This document shows positions 24,129 through 32,294 of a DNA stretch of 51,966 bases, in pieces (positions within the stretch are counted from its first letter, which is position 1; the number at the start of each line of letters is the position of its first letter). The stretch spans positions 41,060-93,025 of the forward strand of contig JAKIML020000075.1 in assembly GCA_022702935.2 (NCBI GenBank), in the 5' to 3' direction. Below the pieces are notes generated by a model. That model was not told the DNA's origin, did no database searches, and saw only the letters and a list, made by a program, of their open reading frames with translations. Position numbers and translations under genes: made by a program. The DNA is from Bacillota bacterium. GTDB lineage: Bacteria; Bacillota; Clostridia; DSM-8532.

Positions 24129-24629
24129 ATGCCACTTTGCCAGGTTTGTAAGCAAAGAGAAGCAACCGTCTATTTCACCCAGATCATCAACGGCCAGAAA
24201 AGGGATATGTATGTTTGCCGGCAATGTGCGGGTGCCGAGGGCGTGAAGATAGACCTCAATACCCTGATAGCCGGACTTCTTGGGTGGAGCGGCAGTGATG
24301 TGGACGGCGAAAAGCCCGGTGTTGTCCAATGCGATCGCTGCGGCATGACGGTTGAGGAGTTTAACAACAGCGGACGTATGGGCTGCAGCAGGTGCTATGA
24401 GGTCTTTTATGAGCCCATGCAGGCGCTTCTGACCCGTATTCACGGAAATACCCGCCATCGCGGGAAGCTCCCCCGCAGGCTGGAACGGTATAAGGAGACC
24501 GAGGTTCAAATAGAGAAGCTTAAAGAACAGCTCCAGGAATGCATCAAGAATGAGGCCTACGAACAGGCTGCCCAATTGCGGGATCAGATTAAGTTTCTTG
24601 AGCGGGAGAAAGGGGGGCATCCTGCATGA
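24129..24629 (+). CDS. mcsA: McsA, zinc-finger activator of McsB
   Basis: A 166-residue protein with CxxC zinc-binding pairs: LCQVC (residues 4-7), VCRQC, QCDRC and GCSRC. It ends in a UVR motif (VQIEKLKEQLQECIKNEAYEQAAQLRDQI in part), the helix pair also found in ClpC and UvrB. McsA binds and activates the arginine kinase McsB and helps release CtsR under heat or thiol stress; the cysteines make it redox-sensitive. It starts 13 bases after ctsR and its TGA stop overlaps the mcsB ATG, so the two are translationally coupled. Confidence 0.93.
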   Translation: MPLCQVCKQREATVYFTQIINGQKRDMYVCRQCAGAEGVKIDLNTLIAGLLGWSGSDVDGEKPGVVQCDRCGMTVEEFNNSGRMGCSRCYEVFYEPMQALLTRIHGNTRHRGKLPRRLERYKETEVQIEKLKEQLQECIKNEAYEQAAQLRDQIKFLEREKGGHPA

Positions 24630-25699
24630 ACAAATGGTATGTGGATGTAGGTCCTGACTCGGATACTGTCATCTCCAGCCGTGTGCGTCTGGCCAGGAAT
24701 TTCAGCAAATACCCTTTTCCTCAGAGAAGCCGTCCCGAACAGCAGTGGAGCGTCATCAATGATACCTGTGAGGCGCTGTTTGAGGGCAATCCCAAGCTCA
24801 AGGAGAGCTTTGAGCTTTATACCCTGAAGGATGTGTCGCCCATTGAACGGCAGGTGCTGGTGGAAAAGCACCTGATCAGCAAGGAGCTGGCTGAAAGCTC
24901 CCTGGTGGCGGCAGCCCTTATCAGCCATGATGAACAGATCAGTATTATGTTCAACGAGGAGGATCACTTAAGGATCCAGTGCCTGGCCTCGGGCCTGCAG
25001 TTGGATAAGGCCTTTGACATATGCAATTATCTGGATAACCTGATTGCCGAAAAGGTGGATTATGCCTTTAATGATACCATTGGTTATCTGACAAGCTGCC
25101 CTACCAATGTGGGGACGGGCATCCGTGCCTCCCTGATGCTTCATCTGCCGGCCCTGACCATGACGGGGTATATCCGTTCGGTGCTGGAGTCCTGCGGAAA
25201 GCTGGGACTGGCCGTCAGAGGGCTTTATGGAGAGAATACCGAGGCATACGGCAATATGTATCAGCTTTCCAACCAGGTCACCCTGGGCAAGAGTGAAAAT
25301 GACATTGTTTTAAGCATAAAGACCATCGGCTATCAAATCATGGAGCAGGAGAGACGCCTGCGTACTGAGCTTCTGGCCAAGAACAGCCATAAGCTTGAGG
25401 ATAGGATTATGCGTTCCTACGGCATTCTCAGGTTTGCCAGAAACCTCTCCTCCGATGAGGCCCTCCAGCGGCTTTCCGACATCAAGCTGGGCATCAATCT
25501 GGGCCTCATACAGGATTTGACCGAAATTGATGCCAATGAAATGATTTTGGATATTCAGCCCGGAAATCTGCAGCAATATGCCGGCCGGACCCTCAAACCC
25601 GAGGAGAGGGATGTTGTCCGTGCCGAGTATGTCCGAAGTCGTATTGAGAAAAAGCAATGCGGAAACCAGAAGGAGAACCACAGTGTTGCAGGAGAGTAA
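24626..25699 (+). CDS. mcsB: McsB, protein arginine kinase
   Basis: A 357-residue kinase of the phosphagen-kinase fold that phosphorylates arginine residues, marking proteins for ClpC-ClpP degradation and inactivating CtsR. The ATP-binding SSRVRLARNF near the N-terminus, the catalytic glutamate loop NEEDHLRIQ, and the CPTNVGTGIRASLMLHLP block are diagnostic. The C-terminal part carries the helical DRIMRSYGILRFARNLS region characteristic of McsB. It overlaps mcsA by four bases (ATGA) and is followed after 21 bases by clpC. Confidence 0.95.
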   Translation: MNKWYVDVGPDSDTVISSRVRLARNFSKYPFPQRSRPEQQWSVINDTCEALFEGNPKLKESFELYTLKDVSPIERQVLVEKHLISKELAESSLVAAALISHDEQISIMFNEEDHLRIQCLASGLQLDKAFDICNYLDNLIAEKVDYAFNDTIGYLTSCPTNVGTGIRASLMLHLPALTMTGYIRSVLESCGKLGLAVRGLYGENTEAYGNMYQLSNQVTLGKSENDIVLSIKTIGYQIMEQERRLRTELLAKNSHKLEDRIMRSYGILRFARNLSSDEALQRLSDIKLGINLGLIQDLTEIDANEMILDIQPGNLQQYAGRTLKPEERDVVRAEYVRSRIEKKQCGNQKENHSVAGE

Positions 25700-25720
25700 A
25701 AAGTATAGAGGTGAAAGAAG

Positions 25721-28177
25721 ATGATCTACGGTAAGTTTACAAAGAAAGCAGAAGCCGCATTGATCCATGCCAGAGAATGTGCCATGGGCTTCGGTCATGC
25801 TTATATCGGTACAGAACATATTTTGTGGGGTCTGGCCAAGGAAGGCACCGGTGTTGCTGCCAGCGTGCTTTTAGCCAACGGTGCCAATGACGAGCGCATT
25901 GGCCAGAAAATCATGGAACTGATTGGTCCCGGCGAGGGTTCGCCGCCCACCCTGAATTATACCCCAAGAACCAAGCGGGTCATTGAACTGAGCTATGCCG
26001 AGGCTCGGCGTATGGGCCAGAACTTCATTGGTACCGAGCACATTCTCATTGGCATGATGCGTGAGGGTGAGAGTGTGGCGGTGAAGATACTGAGCGATTT
26101 GGGCATTGATATCCGCAAGCTTTACGAGAGCATTTTAGCCATGCTCAATGAGGATACCCCCATGGCGGCGGCTCAGAGCAAGCCCAAGGCCATTGATGTG
26201 GAAACGCCCACATTGGATCAGTTCGGCCGCGACCTGACCGCTTTGGTTCGGGAGGGCAAGGTGGACCCGGTCATTGGCCGTGACAAGGAAATTGAAAGAG
26301 TCATTCAAATATTAAGCCGCAGAACCAAGAACAATCCCTGTCTCATCGGTGAGCCCGGTGTGGGTAAGACGGCCATTTGCGAAGGGCTTGCCCATAAAAT
26401 CATTGAGGGGAATGTGCCTGAAACCCTAAAGGACAAGCGCGTGGTCACACTGGATCTGTCCTCCATGGTGGCAGGGGCCAAATACCGGGGTGAATTTGAG
26501 GATCGTTTGAAAAAGTCCATTGAAGAAATCCGTAACGCGGGCAATGTGGTGCTGTTTATAGACGAGCTCCATACCATTGTGGGTGCCGGTGCGGCTGAAG
26601 GTGCCATTGACGCCGCCAATATCTTGAAGCCCCTCTTAGCCAGAGGCGAGATCCAGATTATCGGGGCCACCACTCTGGATGAATATCGTAAGCATATTGA
26701 GAAGGATGCTGCATTGGAGCGCCGCTTCCAGCCCATCACCGTGGGAGAACCCACCCAGGAGGAGGCCATTGAGATCCTGAAGGGCATTCGGGACAAGTAC
26801 GAGGCCCATCACCAGGTCAAGATTACCGACAAGGCCCTGGAGGCAGCCGTCAAGCTGTCATCCCGGTATATCAATGACCGTTTCCTGCCCGATAAGGCCA
26901 TTGACCTGATTGACGAGGCCTCCAGCAAGGTCAGATTGCAGAGCTTTACCGCGCCCCCTGACTTAAAGGATTTGGAGCGGAAGATTGATGAGCTCCACAA
27001 GATGAAGGAGGATGCCATTGTCAGCCAGGAATTTGAAAGAGCCGCCTCCCTTCGGGATGAGGAAAACAAGCTGAAGGAGGAACTGGCGGCCAAGAAGGAA
27101 GCCTGGAAGATGGAGAACTCCAAGCACACCCAGACCGTTACTGAGGAAGAGATTGCCGCCATCATCGGATCATGGACGGGAATTCCCGTCAGCCGTCTGG
27201 CCCAGGAGGAGACCGAGCGCCTTAAGAATATGGAAAACGTTCTGCATCAGCGGGTCATAGGCCAGGAGGATGCGGTGAGGGCCGTAGCCCGCGCCATCCG
27301 CAGAGGCCGTGTGGGCTTGAAGGACCCCAAGCGTCCCGTGGGCTCCTTCATCTTCTCGGGACCTACCGGGGTAGGTAAGACTGAGCTGTCCAAGGCGCTG
27401 GCCGAGGCACTCTTTGGTGATGAAAGCCTCATGATCCGCATTGATATGTCGGAATATATGGAAAAGCATAGTGTTTCGCGCCTTGTGGGCTCGCCTCCGG
27501 GGTATGTGGGCTATGATGAAGGGGGCCAGCTTACTGAGAAGGTTCGCCGCAAGCCTTATTCGGTCATTCTCTTTGATGAGATTGAAAAAGCCCATCCCGA
27601 TGTGTTCAATATGCTCCTGCAGATTCTGGACGACGGACGGCTCACCGATTCCACAGGCCGTGTTGTGAACTTCAGAAATACGGTCATCATCATGACCTCC
27701 AATGTGGGCGGCCGTGATATTGTGGAACCCAAGCGCCTGGGCTTCGGCTCCATGGAGGAGAATGCGGCCAGGGATTATGAGGATATGAAGAAGAATGTGA
27801 TGAGCGAGCTTAAGAAGACTTTCCGTCCCGAGTTCCTGAACCGTGTGGACGAAATCATTGTCTTCCATCCCTTGAGCCGTGACGAGATTAAGCAGATTGC
27901 AGAGCTCATGCTTTCGGAAACCGCTAAGCGTCTTAGCCAGAGCCACATTAAGGTGAGCTTTACCGAAGAGATAAAGGATTACCTGGCCGAAAAGGGCTAT
28001 GACAAAATCTATGGTGCGAGACCTTTAAAGCGGGCCATCCAGGAACAGATCGAGGATAAGCTGGCCGAAGCCATTCTGGACGGACAGGTGAAGGAGGGTG
28101 ACTCTGTAAGAGTGACCTATAAAGAGGATAAGATTGTTTTGGAACCTGTCACTTCCGAAGATACGGACACCAATTAA
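25721..28177 (+). CDS. clpC: ClpC, AAA+ unfoldase of the Clp protease
   Basis: An 818-residue Hsp100 protein. Two Clp-N repeats (about 1-150, starting [15 protein letters not shown]) are followed by the first AAA+ ring with GEPGVGKT and VLFIDELHT, a coiled-coil middle domain with a UVR-type motif ([14 protein letters not shown]), the second AAA+ ring with GPTGVGKT and [14 protein letters not shown], and the C-terminal D2-small domain. It feeds proteins to ClpP, with McsB and MecA-type adaptors as known partners. GAGGTGAAAG precedes the ATG. In B. subtilis radA and disA follow; here the operon ends in a terminator. Confidence 0.96.
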   Translation: MIYGKFTKKAEAALIHARECAMGFGHAYIGTEHILWGLAKEGTGVAASVLLANGANDERIGQKIMELIGPGEGSPPTLNYTPRTKRVIELSYAEARRMGQNFIGTEHILIGMMREGESVAVKILSDLGIDIRKLYESILAMLNEDTPMAAAQSKPKAIDVETPTLDQFGRDLTALVREGKVDPVIGRDKEIERVIQILSRRTKNNPCLIGEPGVGKTAICEGLAHKIIEGNVPETLKDKRVVTLDLSSMVAGAKYRGEFEDRLKKSIEEIRNAGNVVLFIDELHTIVGAGAAEGAIDAANILKPLLARGEIQIIGATTLDEYRKHIEKDAALERRFQPITVGEPTQEEAIEILKGIRDKYEAHHQVKITDKALEAAVKLSSRYINDRFLPDKAIDLIDEASSKVRLQSFTAPPDLKDLERKIDELHKMKEDAIVSQEFERAASLRDEENKLKEELAAKKEAWKMENSKHTQTVTEEEIAAIIGSWTGIPVSRLAQEETERLKNMENVLHQRVIGQEDAVRAVARAIRRGRVGLKDPKRPVGSFIFSGPTGVGKTELSKALAEALFGDESLMIRIDMSEYMEKHSVSRLVGSPPGYVGYDEGGQLTEKVRRKPYSVILFDEIEKAHPDVFNMLLQILDDGRLTDSTGRVVNFRNTVIIMTSNVGGRDIVEPKRLGFGSMEENAARDYEDMKKNVMSELKKTFRPEFLNRVDEIIVFHPLSRDEIKQIAELMLSETAKRLSQSHIKVSFTEEIKDYLAEKGYDKIYGARPLKRAIQEQIEDKLAEAILDGQVKEGDSVRVTYKEDKIVLEPVTSEDTDTN

Positions 28178-28219
28178 TAAGCCTGTAGCTTAAGAAGAAT
28201 AATTGCCTACAGTGTGTTA

Positions 28220-28244
28220 AAGGGCTCTGTTCGGAGCCCTTTTT
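28220..28244 (+). terminator. Terminator of the ctsR-clpC operon
   Basis: AAGGGCTC and GAGCCCTT form an 8-bp stem with loop TGTTCG, followed by TTTTT. The bases from here to the rplM promoter (28245-28365) contain nothing I can recognise apart from purine-rich AGAGA/GAAATA stretches. Confidence 0.92.
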
Positions 28245-28365
28245 CCATGGCTGGGCATCCCTGACAATAAAATGGGACGGCAGAAGAAATAGAGAGAGAA
28301 AACGCGAAATAAAGAGCAAATAAGTGAGCTAGAGAGATGTATTTTAATTTTAACGGATTTGAACC

Positions 28366-28395
28366 TTGACACCCTGAGAGTCTCTGTATTAAAAT
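28366..28395 (+). promoter_or_regulatory. rplM-rpsI promoter
   Basis: A consensus TTGACA (28366-28371) and TAAAAT (28390-28395) with an 18-base spacer. Transcription would begin near 28402 and leave a leader of about 115 bases. Confidence 0.78.
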
Positions 28396-28398
28396 AGG

Positions 28399-28455
28399 TA
28401 ACGCTGTGAGTTTTTACAGCGTTATTTTATGTCACGGGGCTTTTTTAAAGCCAGG
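28399..28455 (+). promoter_or_regulatory. Structured leader of rplM (candidate L13-type autoregulatory leader)
   Basis: TAACGCTGT (28399-28407) and ACAGCGTTA (28416-28424) form a 9-bp hairpin at the expected transcript start, followed by TTTTAT. A second short self-complementary element GGCTTT-TTT-AAAGCC follows. Firmicute rplM genes are known to carry an L13 leader, and this hairpin is at the right place, but I cannot confirm the consensus by eye. A terminator-like attenuator is the alternative. Confidence 0.4.
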
Positions 28456-28516
28456 GACGAATGAGTAAGCAAACGGGATAAAACCTGTAAAGCATATTTT
28501 AAAGGGAGGTTACCTC

Positions 28517-28951
28517 ATGAAGACGTTTATGGCCAAGGCACAGGAAGTCGATAGAAAATGGTATGTTGTTGACGTTGAAGGTAAGGTTCTGGGCCGCGCC
28601 GCCAGTGAAGTTGCAAAGATTCTTCGTGGCAAGCACAAGCCTACTTATACCCCTCATGTTGACACCGGCGATTTTGTTATCGTTCTGAATGCCGATAAGG
28701 TAGTATTAACCGGAAAGAAATTGGATCAGAAGATGTACAGACGTCATACGGGTTACATTGGTCATTTAAAGGAAATTAAGTACAGACATTTCCTTCAGAA
28801 CCAACCCGAGAAAGTTTTTGAGCTTGCTGTGAAGAGAATGCTTCCCGGCAACAGCCTCGGACGCGCAATGTTCAGAAAGCTTAAGGTTTATGCAGGCAAC
28901 AAGCACGAGCATCAGGCTCAGAAGCCCGAAGTGCTTGAGCTCAACATTTAA
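28517..28951 (+). CDS. rplM: Ribosomal protein uL13
   Basis: A 144-residue 50S subunit protein of normal length. Characteristic segments are [26 protein letters not shown] in part, the [16 protein letters not shown] block, [14 protein letters not shown] and the [21 protein letters not shown] block. AAAGGGAGG precedes the ATG. It is always paired with rpsI, which follows after 19 bases. Confidence 0.98.
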   Translation: MKTFMAKAQEVDRKWYVVDVEGKVLGRAASEVAKILRGKHKPTYTPHVDTGDFVIVLNADKVVLTGKKLDQKMYRRHTGYIGHLKEIKYRHFLQNQPEKVFELAVKRMLPGNSLGRAMFRKLKVYAGNKHEHQAQKPEVLELNI

Positions 28952-28970
28952 TCGAGGGGAGGATATATAA

Positions 28971-29363
28971 ATGGCAAAGGTACAGTATTACGGTACAGGT
29001 AGAAGAAAGAAGTCCGTTGCACGGTGCAGACTGGTACCCGGAAACGGCAACATCGTTATAAATGACAGACCCATTGACGATTATTTTGGTCTTGAGACCC
29101 TCAAGGTTATCTGCAAGCAGCCCCTCGTTCTCACCGAGACCATTGGCAAGTTCAATGTATTGGTAAATGTAAGAGGCGGTGGCTTCACAGGCCAGGCCGG
29201 TGCCATTCGTCATGGTATTGCCAGAGCCCTGTTGAAGGTTGAGGACAGCTTCAGAGCTCCTCTCAAGAAGGCAGGTTTCCTGACCCGCGACCCGAGAATG
29301 AAGGAAAGAAAGAAGTACGGCTTGAAGAAGGCTCGTCGCGCTCCTCAGTTCTCCAAGCGTTAA
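28971..29363 (+). CDS. rpsI: Ribosomal protein uS9
   Basis: A 130-residue 30S subunit protein. The start [16 protein letters not shown], the [20 protein letters not shown] block and the basic tail ending in APQFSKR, which reaches the P-site tRNA, are all typical. GAGGGGAGG lies before the ATG. Second gene of the rplM-rpsI operon, which ends at a terminator 27 bases later. Confidence 0.98.
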   Translation: MAKVQYYGTGRRKKSVARCRLVPGNGNIVINDRPIDDYFGLETLKVICKQPLVLTETIGKFNVLVNVRGGGFTGQAGAIRHGIARALLKVEDSFRAPLKKAGFLTRDPRMKERKKYGLKKARRAPQFSKR

Positions 29364-29389
29364 TCTCAAAGAAAATCAGAGCCTATACA

Positions 29390-29422
29390 AACCTCAGAGA
29401 CGTTATGTTTCTGGGGTTTTTT
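29390..29422 (+). terminator. Terminator of rplM-rpsI
   Basis: AACCTCAGA pairs with TCTGGGGTT (one G-U pair), followed by six T. A second hairpin, AACCGCA (29447-29453) with TGCGGTT (29458-29464) and TATTTT, lies 25 bases further and may be a back-up terminator. Confidence 0.85.
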
Positions 29423-29488
29423 ATATTATAAATGCTGGAGAAGCGCAACCGCAGGTGTGCGGTTTATTTTAATGTAAGGATTGTAAGA

Positions 29489-29622
29489 TGATATAATAGT
29501 TGAAAAGATGTTACTATTGAATTACGGGTTGCCTATGGGCTGCCCATTGGGCACCGTATTAGGTGGACACATCGTGTCTCATATGCAAAAACAGGTTATT
29601 GCTCGCTCTGTGTCCTGTTTTT
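29489..29622 (+). promoter_or_regulatory. Promoter and hairpin-rich leader of the XRE gene
   Basis: An extended -10 TG-n-TATAAT spans 29489-29497; the -35 is weak. The 165-base leader then holds two inverted repeats: ATGGGC-T-GCCCAT near 29535, and AAAAACAGG (29587-29595) with CCTGTTTTT (29614-29622), the latter followed by further T-rich sequence and terminator-like. A conditional attenuator is possible. Confidence 0.4.
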
Positions 29623-29664
29623 CATAGCCGTTTTTTGCTAATCTTTGCTTGGAGGTCATGGATT

Positions 29665-30174
29665 ATGGATCAGCTTAAAGTAGGAAGCTTCATAAAAGAA
29701 CTTCGAAAAGAAAAGAATCTCACACAGGAGCAGATGGCCGTGGCGTTTAATGTTTCCAGAAGGACAGTGTCCCGTTGGGAAACAGGAAGCAACATGCCGG
29801 ACCTGGACATCCTCATTGAGATATCGGATTTCTTCGAAGTTGATCTCCGTGAAATTTTAGATGGAGAAAGGAAGAGCGAGAAAATGAATGAAGAAATGAA
29901 AGAAACGGTTATGAAGGTTGCTGAGTACAGTAATGCCGAAAAGCAGAGATTGGCCAAGGTAACACTTGCCTTTTTCATCCTTGGCATCATTTCAATTGCT
30001 ATTAACCAGGGATTGAGATTCTTTGATTTGCCTCAAACATTCTGGGTCGGATTTATTGATGGCGTGACTGGCGGTCTCACATTGGGCGCAATGCTCTTTG
30101 GAATCCTTTATATTTCAGGAGCAATGACAAAGATCAAGGAGTTTAAGATGAGAATGAGTGGAGAAAAGAAGTGA
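29665..30174 (+). CDS. XRE-family regulator with two transmembrane helices
   Basis: A 169-residue protein. The N-terminal helix-turn-helix is complete: VGSFIKELRKEKNLTQEQMAVAF, VSRRTVSRWETGSNMPDLDIL (in part), ending near residue 66. A charged linker leads to two hydrophobic helices, LAFFILGIISIAINQGL and GLTLGAMLFGILYISGA, so the regulator is probably anchored in the membrane. Such XRE-membrane proteins are common in Firmicutes but their signals are unknown. The ATG at 29665 has GGAGG ten bases upstream; the longer frame from 29563 runs through the leader hairpin. Targets are not visible. Confidence 0.85.
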   Translation: MDQLKVGSFIKELRKEKNLTQEQMAVAFNVSRRTVSRWETGSNMPDLDILIEISDFFEVDLREILDGERKSEKMNEEMKETVMKVAEYSNAEKQRLAKVTLAFFILGIISIAINQGLRFFDLPQTFWVGFIDGVTGGLTLGAMLFGILYISGAMTKIKEFKMRMSGEKK

Positions 30175-30250
30175 TTTTGTTCCATTTTCTTCACAAAACA
30201 ATTACAATGGATTCAAGATAAGTATTACTTTTTTACAAGGAGATGGGCAT

Positions 30251-30688
30251 ATGGGTATATCAGTTATTCCTTATCTGTCATTCAACGGGAATTGTGAGGA
30301 GGCCGTCAATACTTATATTGATCTCTTTGGCGGAAAGATTCTCTTCATTTCCCGATGGGATGAGAAAAACTATGAACAGGAAAACCAGATCGGAAAAGTC
30401 ATGCATGTGGAGTTTTTCGTGGGTGACACCCATATGAGCGGCGGCGACTCCTATGATTATTCAGATTCGAATAATGTGAAGCTGATGATTCATTTGGAAT
30501 CGAAAGAGGACGCACTCCGCTGCATTGAAAAGCTGGTGGAAGGTGGTAAAGAGATTTCGCCGCTGCGGCCCCATCCCGAACCCGATGACAGCGGCATGGG
30601 AGCAATCATCAAGGATAAATTCGGGTATCTGTGGATTATCACCTGTGCAAATCCTGATTATCGCGCAAAAGAAAGTGACGGAAAATAA
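30251..30688 (+). CDS. PhnB-like VOC protein
   Basis: A 145-residue protein of the PhnB/3-demethylubiquinone-methyltransferase-like VOC group. Landmarks are PYLSFNGNCEEAVNTYIDLFGGKI, KVMHVEFFVGDTHMSGGD and the final DKFGYLWIITCANPDY. The group's reaction is generally unknown. The ATG at 30251 with AAGGAG nine bases upstream is chosen; the longer frame has no site. The stop codon is immediately followed by the ATG of the next gene, so they form one operon. Confidence 0.87.
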   Translation: MGISVIPYLSFNGNCEEAVNTYIDLFGGKILFISRWDEKNYEQENQIGKVMHVEFFVGDTHMSGGDSYDYSDSNNVKLMIHLESKEDALRCIEKLVEGGKEISPLRPHPEPDDSGMGAIIKDKFGYLWIITCANPDYRAKESDGK

Positions 30689-31882
30689 ATGATTCCTCTT
30701 AAAATTTCAAAAGAAGCAGCCAAGCACTTCCTGGTGTCCTACCACAATCTGAACGGAACCCAGGGTTTTTCGGGCAGCGAAGGCGTGCTTCAATACTTCG
30801 GGCGTGTCAAAAGCATCCAGTATGACCCTCTGAATGTGGTGGGGAGAAATCCTGACTTGGTGCTGCAAAGCAAGGTGGAAGGCTATAAGCCTTCCATGCT
30901 CCACGCCCTGCTTTATGAGAAAAAGGCGCTGGTGGACGGCTTTGACAAGGAAATGTGCATCTATCTTGCTGAGGAGTTTCCCTTTTTCAGCCGGGTCAGA
31001 GCAGCGGCCGGGGAGCGCGTTAAACTCACATTGACCTATAGAAACCAGTTGGAAGCCTTGAATATCCTGGGTGAGGTCAGGGACCATATTTGCAGGAACG
31101 GAAAAACAGGTACCAAGGATATTTCCATAGGGAAGGTCGAACTTTCCGGATGGGGGCACAGCAAGCTGTCCAGTGCGGCCCTTGATTACTTATATAATAT
31201 TGGTGAGCTCTGTGTCGTTGAAAAACGGGGGACTCAGAAATACTTTGATTTTACCGAGCGCGTCCTTCCTTCGAAAATATTGGAGCGGAATGATTTTGAC
31301 AGCCAGGAGGATTTTATCGACTGGTATGTCAAGCGAAGAATCCGGAGTGTGGGCTTTTTATGGAACCGACGCGGGGGCGCCTGGCAGGGCCACTACCTTT
31401 CCGATACGGAGACCAGAACCAAGTCCCTCCAAAGATTATGTGATAAAGGCGAAATTACCCTGTTCCATATTGAGGGTATGGATTTTCCCTTCTATATGGC
31501 CACTGAAGATCAGAGCTTTTTGGAGACCAGGTCCCCTAAAAAGCAGGTGAAGATCCTGGCACCGTTGGACAATGTCCTTTGGGATCGGGACATGGTGACC
31601 AAAATCTTTGATTTTGAGTACAGTTGGGAGGTCTATCTCCCTGTCCATAAGCGAAAGTACGGCTATTATGTGCTTCCCGTCCTCAATGGCAATGATTTGG
31701 TGGCCCGGTTTGAGCCTGTCAAGGCCACTAAAGGCGAGCCTTTGACCATCAAGAACTGGTGGTGGGAGCCGGGAGTGAAGAAAACTGAGGCGCTCCTGGA
31801 AAGGACGGACCAGGCCTTAAAAGCCTTCGCCGGATATTTGTCGGTTCCCAGTCAAAAAACCTATCGGGATTTCCTGAAGTAA
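30689..31882 (+). CDS. AlkZ/YcaQ-like winged-helix DNA glycosylase
   Basis: A 397-residue protein of the HTH_42 (DUF1006) family, which includes YcaQ of E. coli and AlkZ of Streptomyces, glycosylases that unhook interstrand DNA crosslinks or excise alkylated bases. The catalytic segment IQYDPLNVV holds the QxD motif characteristic of the YcaQ group (AlkZ has QxQ). Further landmarks are FGRVKSIQYD, the HALLYEKKALVDGFDKEM region and the C-terminal LAPLDNVLWDRDMV plus FEYSWEVYLPVHKRKYGYYVLPVL in part. It begins directly at the stop codon of the PhnB-like gene. Crosslink repair is known for relatives; the lesion handled here is unknown. uvrA lies about 400 bases downstream. Confidence 0.85.
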   Translation: MIPLKISKEAAKHFLVSYHNLNGTQGFSGSEGVLQYFGRVKSIQYDPLNVVGRNPDLVLQSKVEGYKPSMLHALLYEKKALVDGFDKEMCIYLAEEFPFFSRVRAAAGERVKLTLTYRNQLEALNILGEVRDHICRNGKTGTKDISIGKVELSGWGHSKLSSAALDYLYNIGELCVVEKRGTQKYFDFTERVLPSKILERNDFDSQEDFIDWYVKRRIRSVGFLWNRRGGAWQGHYLSDTETRTKSLQRLCDKGEITLFHIEGMDFPFYMATEDQSFLETRSPKKQVKILAPLDNVLWDRDMVTKIFDFEYSWEVYLPVHKRKYGYYVLPVLNGNDLVARFEPVKATKGEPLTIKNWWWEPGVKKTEALLERTDQALKAFAGYLSVPSQKTYRDFLK

Positions 31883-31959
31883 ACCTCATAACATTGAATA
31901 TGGGCTTGAGGCCTGGGTATGACATAGCATTAAACCCATGCGCAGCCAAAGGAGAAAAT

Positions 31960-32078
31960 ATGATAAAGCGGGTTATTAAAGGCATGGGGAAGATTTTTGC
32001 GCCCATTATGTCCACGACCATGCCTACCAGGAGATGGCCGAGATTATGGACAGCTATCTGAGCGGACTACCGTTATAA
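31960..32078 (+). pseudogene. Small gene remnant with a frameshift
   Basis: An ATG at 31960 with AAAGGAG five bases before it starts MIKRVIKGMGKIFAP, but this frame hits TGA at 32059. The overlapping frame from 31980 to 32078 reads RHGEDFCAHYVHDHAYQE and then MAEIMDSYLSGLPL, which looks like a genuine protein C-terminus. Together they suggest a short gene that has lost its middle and its frame. I recognise no family. The rest of the 31883-32294 gap holds a terminator-like hairpin and the uvrA promoter. Confidence 0.3.
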
Positions 32079-32086
32079 GCAGGATG

Positions 32087-32129
32087 AGGACAATTCTCAG
32101 CGATTAATGCCCGAGGGGTGTCCTTTTTT
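32087..32129 (+). terminator. Weak terminator-like hairpin
   Basis: AGGACA (32087-32092) and TGTCCT (32119-32124) with a 26-base loop, followed by TTTTTT. It would end transcription coming from the glycosylase and the gene remnant. Confidence 0.45.
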
Positions 32130-32211
32130 GCTGCTCAGGGAGGAAATGAAGCCTTGTCCGGTTTCAAAAATATTAGGAGGGATATGATATATCAATGGTT
32201 TAACAATTTTC

Positions 32212-32240
32212 TTGAATTCCGTACATATGTTCGGTATAAT
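32212..32240 (+). promoter_or_regulatory. uvrA promoter with an embedded LexA-like SOS box
   Basis: TTGAAT (32212-32217), a 17-base spacer and TATAAT (32235-32240). The spacer contains CGTACATATGTTCG (32220-32233). The Bacillus/Clostridium LexA consensus is CGAACATATGTTCG-like (GAAC-N4-GTTC), so 13 of 14 bases agree. LexA bound here would block RNA polymerase, giving DNA-damage induction of uvrA. Confidence 0.8.
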
Positions 32241-32294
32241 GAGTATTGTTGTAAAAACATGTATCTTAACCCGATTTAAAGGATTGAATAAGCC

